Shown in pieces: positions 58,657 to 64,000 of a DNA stretch of 64,000 nt. A program made the position numbers and the translations under genes. Numbering within the stretch: the first letter of the stretch is position 1; every line of letters starts with the position of its first letter. The stretch is from Algoriphagus yeomjeoni (GTDB lineage Bacteria > Bacteroidota > Bacteroidia > Cytophagales > Cyclobacteriaceae), in NCBI RefSeq assembly GCF_003259505.1, contig NZ_QLLK01000003.1, positions 124,001 to 188,000 on the forward strand, in the 5' to 3' direction. Under the pieces are notes generated by a model. The model searched no databases and was not told where the DNA came from. It saw nothing but the letters and a program-made list of their open reading frames with translations.

Positions 58657-59217
58657 TCAATCGTTAAATTGGTTCATGGTGCGCTCTATTCCTATTGCAC
58701 AAAAACTGAGAGTCATATCTATTGCTTTGTCCATCACAGTGGGTAGTTCAGCAAATTCATCTTGCGTAAATTTTCCCAAGACAAAATCGATTTGTCTGCC
58801 CTTTGGGAAGTCGTCCCCAATGCCCATCCTTAATCTTGGATAATTTTGACCACCAGTAAGTTCCTCGATGTTTTTCAGGCCATTATGACCTGCCGCACTT
58901 CCTTTTGGTTTCATGCGAAGTTTCGCAAAAGGAATGGCGACATCATCTACAATTACTAGCGTGTTTTCTTTCGGGATTTGTAGTTCTTTCATCCAATAAT
59001 TCATCGCCTTGCCACTTAAGTTCATGTACGTGGTTGGTTTGATGAGATGGATGGTTCGGCCCTTGTGTTTGAATTCGGTTTTGAAAGCGAGTCTATCACT
59101 TTGCCAAGTGCATTCTTTTGCGTCAGCCAGTCTGTCCACTGTCAAAAAACCAATGTTATGTCTGGTGAGTTCGTATTCTTGGCCTATGTTCCCTAGACCA
59201 ATAATTAGGTATTTCAT
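58657..59217 (-). CDS. pth: Peptidyl-tRNA hydrolase
   Basis: 186 residues, family length. MKYLIIGLGNIGQEYELTRHNIGF has the catalytic N10 and H20; the lid residues TYMNLSGKAM and DDVAIPFAKLRMKPKGSAAGHNGLKNI are conserved. It cleaves peptidyl-tRNA released by stalled ribosomes. Follows the rplY terminator and precedes the metZ leader, so it may be transcribed with read-through from prs-rplY. Confidence 0.96.
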   Translation of the reverse strand: MKYLIIGLGNIGQEYELTRHNIGFLTVDRLADAKECTWQSDRLAFKTEFKHKGRTIHLIKPTTYMNLSGKAMNYWMKELQIPKENTLVIVDDVAIPFAKLRMKPKGSAAGHNGLKNIEELTGGQNYPRLRMGIGDDFPKGRQIDFVLGKFTQDEFAELPTVMDKAIDMTLSFCAIGIERTMNQFND

Positions 59218-59246
59218 TTTCCTCTAGCTAGTCGGCTTGAAAATAA

Positions 59247-59276
59247 AAAATCCTGCCCAGTTATGGGCAGGATTTT
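59247..59276 (-). terminator. Terminator of rplY
   Basis: Perfect stem AAAATCCTGCCC/GGGCAGGATTTT with a 6-nt loop, followed on the minus strand by TTATTTTC. It separates rplY from pth. Confidence 0.9.
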
Positions 59277-59296
59277 GAATGATTACGAAAAAGGAA

Positions 59297-59875
59297 TTAT
59301 TCCTCTCCGCCTTTCTTGCCTCTAAGTGCTCTTGGAATACCAATAGTCACGATAGAAACGTTAGGGCTTGTCAGGATTTCAAAGCCTTCTACACTTAGGT
59401 CTTCAACTTTGAATGATTTACCTAAATCAAGGTTAGAAATATCAACTGGGATAGTGTCAGGAAAATCTTTTGCAAGACCTTTCACCTTCAATACTCTAGT
59501 TTTCAATTCTAATTTACCACCTTTAGCAAGTCCTGGGGAGCTCCCTGATACTTTTACAGGGATCTCAAACTTAATCGGCTTGTCTTCTGCATAAGCTACG
59601 AAGTCAGCGTGAAGAAGTGCCTCACTTACTGGGTGAAACTGTGCGTCTTTCAGTACGGCTTTGATGATGGTTCCTTCGATGTTCAATGCTACCATGTGAA
59701 CTTCAGGAGTGTAAATCAATTCTCTGAAAAGGATGATCGGAGAGTAGAAGTGAATCTGCTCTTTGATACCAGGTCCGTAAACCACGCAGGGAACATTACC
59801 TGATTCTCTCAATTCAGAAAGACTGGCGCTGTCGAGATTTGCTCTTTTAAACCCTATAATCTCTAGATTTTTCAT
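59297..59875 (-). CDS. rplY: Ribosomal protein bL25 (CTC form)
   Basis: 192 residues: the 5S-rRNA-binding N-terminal domain (about 1-90, SASLSELRESGNVPCVVYGPG) fused to the CTC-type C-terminal beta domain (about 95-180, KFEIPVKVSGSSPGLAKGGKLELK, FPDTIPVDISNLDLG). The short E. coli L25 lacks the latter. It follows prs by 24 bp; the prs-rplY pairing is common in Bacteroidota. Confidence 0.95.
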   Translation of the reverse strand: MKNLEIIGFKRANLDSASLSELRESGNVPCVVYGPGIKEQIHFYSPIILFRELIYTPEVHMVALNIEGTIIKAVLKDAQFHPVSEALLHADFVAYAEDKPIKFEIPVKVSGSSPGLAKGGKLELKTRVLKVKGLAKDFPDTIPVDISNLDLGKSFKVEDLSVEGFEILTSPNVSIVTIGIPRALRGKKGGEE

Positions 59876-59899
59876 TATGTATTTGTATTAAATTGGTTC

Positions 59900-60826
59900 T
59901 TAAATGAACAAAGAACTGATAGAAGTATTTCCAGTCACGGCGTGAATTGCCTTTGCGAATAGATCTGCTACTGTCAATACTCTGATTTTGGATGATTGTT
60001 GTTTTGGGAAAATGGTGTCCGTGATGACCAATTCTTCCAATACTGAATTTTCGATGTTTTCGTAGGCTTTTCCAGAAAGTACGCCATGTGTTGCAATAGC
60101 TCTCACTGAATTAGCTCCTTTCTCCATGACCATTTCGGCAGCTTTGCAGAGCGTGCCTGCTGTATCTACCAAATCATCCACAAGAATAACATCCTTACCC
60201 TCTACATCCCCGATTACCTGCATAGAAGCAATCTCGTTGGCTCTTTTTCTGTGCTTGTCACAGACCACCATTTCTACTTCAAAATGCTTGGCATAAGCCC
60301 TGGCTCTAGCTACTCCTCCTACATCTGGTGATGCAAAAATCATGTCCGGTAACCGTAGCGAATTCAAATAGGGCACAAAAATAGCTGATCCATTCAAATG
60401 ATCCAAAGGTATATCGAAAAAACCTTGAATTTGTCCGGCATGGAGGTCACAGGTCATGATTCGATCTGCTCCTGCTGAAGTGATCATATTGGCAATTGCC
60501 TTAGCTGCAATACTCACACGAGGCCTGTCCTTCCTGTCTTGCCTGGCGTATCCGAAATATGGAATTACCGCGCATACTTTGTAAGCACTGGCTCTTTTGG
60601 CAGCATCTATCATCAGACAAAGCTCCAACAAGTTGTCACTTGGAGGTGTGGTACTTTGTACCAAAAAGACTGTACAACCTCTTATGGATTCATCAAAGCT
60701 TGGTGATAGCTCACCATCACTGAATTTAGAAAGTGTAAGATCGCCTAGCTTTTTGCCATAGTTTTTAGCGACTTTTAGTGCAAGTGATTGGCTGTTGGTG
60801 CCTGAAAAGATTTTAACCTCGGACAT
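59900..60826 (-). CDS. prs: Ribose-phosphate pyrophosphokinase
   Basis: 308 residues. FSGTNSQSLALKVAKNYG at the start, YFGYARQDRKDRPRVSIAAKAIANM (ATP/regulatory flexible loop region), MTCDLHAGQIQGFFDIPLDHL, and the PRPP loop VILVDDLVDTAGTLCKAAEMV. It makes PRPP from ribose 5-phosphate and ATP for purine, pyrimidine, His and Trp synthesis. Heads the prs-rplY unit from a TACTTTTG promoter. Confidence 0.97.
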   Translation of the reverse strand: MSEVKIFSGTNSQSLALKVAKNYGKKLGDLTLSKFSDGELSPSFDESIRGCTVFLVQSTTPPSDNLLELCLMIDAAKRASAYKVCAVIPYFGYARQDRKDRPRVSIAAKAIANMITSAGADRIMTCDLHAGQIQGFFDIPLDHLNGSAIFVPYLNSLRLPDMIFASPDVGGVARARAYAKHFEVEMVVCDKHRKRANEIASMQVIGDVEGKDVILVDDLVDTAGTLCKAAEMVMEKGANSVRAIATHGVLSGKAYENIENSVLEELVITDTIFPKQQSSKIRVLTVADLFAKAIHAVTGNTSISSLFI

Positions 60827-60870
60827 GGTTAGTTGTTTTTTTCGGGAAAGATGTGGAATGGAATTAAGAT

Positions 60871-60878
60871 CAAAAGTA
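60871..60878 (-). promoter_or_regulatory. -7 promoter element of prs
   Basis: Minus strand TACTTTTG, exact match to TAnnTTTG, 45 bp upstream of the prs start. No clear TTTG -33 element was seen. Confidence 0.5.
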
Positions 60879-60879
60879 A

Positions 60880-61167
60880 TAATTTTTGAATGGAAGGCTA
60901 TGATACTTGTTGTTGATTCAGAATATTATGTTGATTTCTGAAACTATTAAGGATTATCCTAGAATTAAGTTATGGTGTAACAATGAGTAGTAAGCGTAAC
61001 ATATTTTAGCCAGCGTGAACATGCTCTCTAAACACAGTTGAATTAATATTCCTCACAATTTCTTGATGTTACATCACATCTGATTCTAGTCCTACTTATT
61101 GAGGCAATTTTCCAGTCCTGTAAAATTCTGATAAAAGAGGCCTACATTCAATGATGGCCTTTTTTTT
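60880..61167 (+). ncRNA. Candidate unannotated RNA ending at an orphan terminator
   Basis: The spacer 60827-61215 has no coding frame of note, yet a clear plus-strand terminator (AAAGAGGCC/GGCCTTTTT with T8, 61134-61167) ends 49 bp before the M14 gene. The upstream gene, prs, points the other way, so the terminated transcript must begin inside the spacer. Either a small RNA or a leader attenuator of the peptidase gene is possible. No promoter could be fixed. Confidence 0.35.
61134..61167 (+). terminator. Orphan terminator upstream of the M14 peptidase gene
   Basis: Stem AAAGAGGCC/GGCCTTTTT (61134-61142 with 61156-61164, one G-T pair), loop 13 nt, then T-run. No plus-strand gene precedes it. 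Confidence 0.75.
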
Positions 61168-61215
61168 CGTATTATTTTAGAAAGCTAATCCAGTAATTTA
61201 TCAACCCACATACTT

Positions 61216-63912
61216 ATGAGATTAAAAACTACCCTAGTAATTCTGCTCTTATCCTTGTCCTTGGGATTGTTTGCGCAGACTGTCCCTACCCCGAAATCCC
61301 ACTTTGGATTTGATATAGGGGATGATTATAAGCTTGCCACTTTCTCACAAACAGAAGCTTATTTCAAGAAGGTGGCCGAAGCAAGTGATAGGGTAAAACT
61401 GCTAGAAATAGGCAAGACCGAATACGGAAGATCTCAGCCTATGATGATCGTGACGGCTCCAGCCAATTTCGAGAAACTGGACAGATACAAAGAAATATCC
61501 CAGACACTTGCTCATGCTGAAATATCCAGAGAAGAAGCAGAAAAACTTTCCGTGGAAGGAAAGCCTGTCATCTGGATTGATGGTGGTTTACATGCCAATG
61601 AGGTGGTTGGCCCACATCAGTTGATTGAGACACTCTATCAACTAGCTTCTAGGGATGATGCAGAGACGCTGAAAATCCTAGATGAGGTGATCATTTTGCT
61701 GGTGCATGCAAATCCTGATGGGATGGAAATCATGTCTGATTGGTACATGAGAGAAGATGATCCAAAAGAGCGTGATCAAAATATTCCGATTCTCTATCAG
61801 AAGTATGTGGGACACGATAATAATCGTGATTTCTACATGAACAACATGAGCGAAGCGGCTAATATGTCACTACAGCAATACGTAGAGTGGATTCCACAGG
61901 TGATCTATAATCACCATCAGACTGGTCCAGCAGGTACAGTCGTGGCTGGCCCTCCTTACCGAGACCCATTCAATCATGTGTTTGATCCGTTGATTATCAC
62001 CAGTCTGGATGCTGTTGGTGCTGCGATGATCAATAGAATGCATCAGGAAGATCGGCCTGGCTACACCAGACTAGATGGCTCCGTATTTTCTACGTGGTGG
62101 AATGGTGGATTAAGAACTACTCCCTATTATCATAACATCATTGGGATCCTGACTGAAATCATCGGGAATCCCACTCCTATGGAGATACCTTTGGTTCCAG
62201 AGCGTCTGATTCCAAATAACGGAACACCATACCCAGTAACTCCACAGGAATGGCATTTCAGACAGTCGATTGATTACTCGGTTTCATTGAATTACGCAAT
62301 TTTTAATCACGCCGTCCGTCATGGAGATGAGTTGCTTTTGAATATTTACTTGATGGGAAGAAAGTCTATAGAAAAGGGTAGTGAGGATAATTGGACTATG
62401 TATCCAAAATATGCGCAAGCTGTGGAAGATGCATTCAATAAGGCACAGAAAAGTAATGGAGATGGAAATAGTAATAGATCAAGATTCCCAGCACAGTTTT
62501 ACGACTCAGTTTATACAGACCCTGCAAATAGAGACCCTAGAGGTTATATCCTTTCTGCAGATCAGCCAGATTTTCCTACTGCGGTGAAGTTCATGAATGC
62601 GTTGATCAAGTCAGGTATTTTGGTAGAAAAAGCTACAGCGGACTTTACAGTAAATGGGAAAAGCTATCCGGCAAATTCCTTTATTGTAAAAACAGCTCAA
62701 GCGTTTCGACCACACGTGATTGATATGTTTGAGCCACAAGATCACCCAAATGATTTCCTTTATCCTGGTGGACCTCCGATCCGCCCGTATGATGCAGCTG
62801 GCTGGACTCTGGCTTTGCAAATGGGAGTGGAAGTAGATAAGTTATACGAAGGTTTTGATGGGCCTTTTGAAAGAATTCCATACGGGGAAATACAATCTCC
62901 TCCAGCAAAAGCACTTGCGAGTGGATCCGGCTTTTTGCTAGATGCCAGAAACAATAACAGTTATATGGCGGTGAATGATCTGCTGAAGGCAAAGGTGAAA
63001 GTGTATAGAACCACTTCTATGGCTGATGGATTACCAGCGGGTTCATTCTATGTCAGTGGCGGAAAAAAGGAATTGGAGGTCGCCGCCAAAGAATATGGAG
63101 TATATCCTGTGCCTGCTTCCATGCCAAAAGGCGCTACGCAGATTCAGCCTGCACGAATTGCCTTGTATGATTATTATGGGGGGTCTATGCCTTCAGGTTG
63201 GGTACGATGGATGATGGAGCAATTCCACTTCGAATATCAACTGGTTTTTCCAGCGGAAATCAATGCCGGCGACTTGAAAGACAAGTATGATGTGATGCTA
63301 TTCATTAGCTCGGGGATTCCTTCAGTTGGCTCCCGAGGATATGGCAGATCGCAGCCTAAGCCTGAAGAAATCGATGAGAAGTACCGTCATATGCTTGGAA
63401 GTTTTACAGTGGAGGAATCAGTTCCTCAGATTAAGAAATTCATCGAGGAAGGTGGAGAGGTTATTACTGTCGGATCCGCAACTGATTTGGCTTTTCATCT
63501 TGGTCTGCCTGTGGAAGATGCATTGGTTGAAATCGGAGCCGATGGAGAGGCTAGATCGCTCAGTGGAGAAAAGTACTACGTTCCAGGCTCAGTTCTGGAA
63601 ATGCATGTAGACAATTCTGTGCCTATCAACTATGGTATGGGCGAAACTGCCTATATCATGTTCAATAGAAGTCCAGTATTCAATCTTGCTCCAAATGCAG
63701 GGAACCAAGGAGTTAAGCCGATAGCCTGGTTTGGAGAGGAAGAGCCACTTCGAAGCGGGTGGGCGTTTGGACAGTCTTACCTGAAAAATGGCGTAACTGC
63801 TTTTGAAGCTGAGATCGGAAAAGGTAAGTTCTATGCTTTTGGTCCAGAAATCACATTTAGAGCTCAATCACATGGCACATTTAAGATGTTGTTTAATGGA
63901 TTGTATAAATAA
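61216..63912 (+). CDS. Large secreted M14 family zinc carboxypeptidase
   Basis: 898 residues. Signal peptide ends near LFAQ (21). The M14 catalytic domain covers about 40-330: zinc ligands HANE (H126, E129), N203/R204 (HDNNRDF) for the substrate carboxylate, H233/H234 (YNHHQTG) as third ligand, and the general base E314 (ILTEIIGNP). The remaining 550 residues are beta/alpha domains of the kind seen in large Bacteroidota M14 proteins (LFISSGIPSVGSRGYGRS, GGEVITVGSATDLAFHLG). No type IX sorting domain is seen at the C-terminus (FKMLFNGLYK), so it is probably periplasmic. Confidence 0.93.
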   Translation: MRLKTTLVILLLSLSLGLFAQTVPTPKSHFGFDIGDDYKLATFSQTEAYFKKVAEASDRVKLLEIGKTEYGRSQPMMIVTAPANFEKLDRYKEISQTLAHAEISREEAEKLSVEGKPVIWIDGGLHANEVVGPHQLIETLYQLASRDDAETLKILDEVIILLVHANPDGMEIMSDWYMREDDPKERDQNIPILYQKYVGHDNNRDFYMNNMSEAANMSLQQYVEWIPQVIYNHHQTGPAGTVVAGPPYRDPFNHVFDPLIITSLDAVGAAMINRMHQEDRPGYTRLDGSVFSTWWNGGLRTTPYYHNIIGILTEIIGNPTPMEIPLVPERLIPNNGTPYPVTPQEWHFRQSIDYSVSLNYAIFNHAVRHGDELLLNIYLMGRKSIEKGSEDNWTMYPKYAQAVEDAFNKAQKSNGDGNSNRSRFPAQFYDSVYTDPANRDPRGYILSADQPDFPTAVKFMNALIKSGILVEKATADFTVNGKSYPANSFIVKTAQAFRPHVIDMFEPQDHPNDFLYPGGPPIRPYDAAGWTLALQMGVEVDKLYEGFDGPFERIPYGEIQSPPAKALASGSGFLLDARNNNSYMAVNDLLKAKVKVYRTTSMADGLPAGSFYVSGGKKELEVAAKEYGVYPVPASMPKGATQIQPARIALYDYYGGSMPSGWVRWMMEQFHFEYQLVFPAEINAGDLKDKYDVMLFISSGIPSVGSRGYGRSQPKPEEIDEKYRHMLGSFTVEESVPQIKKFIEEGGEVITVGSATDLAFHLGLPVEDALVEIGADGEARSLSGEKYYVPGSVLEMHVDNSVPINYGMGETAYIMFNRSPVFNLAPNAGNQGVKPIAWFGEEEPLRSGWAFGQSYLKNGVTAFEAEIGKGKFYAFGPEITFRAQSHGTFKMLFNGLYK

Positions 63913-63930
63913 ATTTAAGGATTGGTTTAT

Positions 63931-63975
63931 TTCAGAAAACGTGCTCATTACAAAATAAAGAGTTCGTTTTCTGAA
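63931..63975 (+). terminator. Inverted repeat after the M14 gene
   Basis: Perfect 11-bp arms TTCAGAAAACG/CGTTTTCTGAA with a 23-nt loop, 18 bp after the stop, then TAAAAAG. The long loop and poor T-tract make it an uncertain terminator. Confidence 0.5.
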
Positions 63976-64000
63976 TAAAAAGTTGTTTAGTATTTGTATT

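Noticed and set aside
61216..63912. Type IX cargo call for the M14 peptidase
   Set aside because: No C-terminal sorting domain is visible; the end reads as a plain beta strand and coil.
1..64000. CRISPR array, tRNA, rRNA or insertion sequence
   Set aside because: No regularly spaced repeats, cloverleaf sequence, transposase frame or rRNA-like block was found on either strand by eye; a tRNAscan or Infernal run would settle the small RNAs.

Overview
The window looks like a chromosomal segment from a gliding, Gram-negative member of the Bacteroidota, most likely order Cytophagales and close to Cyclobacteriaceae/Algoriphagus. The taxonomic call is inference. It rests on GldH, a PorP/SprF-family protein beside a giant secreted repeat protein, GWxTD and LytTR/LytS-type regulators, SPII lipoproteins with acidic residues after the Cys, A/T-rich leaders, and promoter -7 elements of the Bacteroidota form TAnnTTTG. 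No rRNA, tRNA, CRISPR array, transposase or prophage gene was seen. Most of the content is ordinary housekeeping and accessory metabolism.

Layout. 1-5.7 kb: a giant surface protein (minus strand, runs off the left edge, at least 1467 codons with no stop) divergent from a PorP/SprF protein, a type IX secretion/gliding pair. 5.8-9.5 kb: a sugar-oxidation cluster (Tat-exported Gfo/Idh/MocA oxidoreductase, ThuA-like protein, tagatose/psicose 3-epimerase-like isomerase). 9.5-13.1 kb: DUF2461 protein, secreted hydrolase, redoxin-like lipoprotein lacking CXXC, GNAT. 13.2-18.7 kb: minus-strand run recQ-purD-ricT-gldH. 18.8-24.3 kb: kdsD and a GDP-mannose pyrophosphorylase (surface polysaccharide precursors), rlmB and a GWxTD protein, a methyltransferase, MarC. 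24.5-28.4 kb: lipoprotein, sterol-desaturase-family enzyme, monooxygenase-fold protein, dodecin, cyclophilin. 28.7-31.2 kb: YjbR/MmcQ-ABC ATPase-App1 phosphatase. 31.2-35.3 kb: cytochrome c, SlyD-like FKBP, methyltransferase, YfhO. 35.5-38.9 kb: ffh, a membrane protein, a DUF6364/PIN toxin-antitoxin pair, a lipoprotein. 39-44.4 kb: guanine deaminase, LytTR/LytS two-component pair divergent from an outer-membrane receptor. 44.7-48.2 kb: pdhB, aldehyde dehydrogenase, rhodanese, phosphodiesterase. 48.4-51.7 kb: a 47-residue basic protein, hisS, ybaB, glycosyltransferase, PspC. 51.7-56.8 kb: OmpA-like/TPR protein, creatininase-family protein, Tat-exported glycosylasparaginase, cutC, CBS protein. 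57.1-60.8 kb: metZ behind a SAM riboswitch, pth, rplY, prs. 61.2-63.9 kb: large secreted M14 peptidase.

The most rewarding non-obvious items are: the giant gene with its duplicated WxFG module beside PorP/SprF; the SAM-I riboswitch with a recognisable promoter ahead of metZ; a 47-residue gene with its own promoter and terminator; an orphan terminator suggesting an unannotated RNA near 61.1 kb; and a five-copy dispersed intergenic repeat family. I did not find a clear multi-gene system that I would call new.
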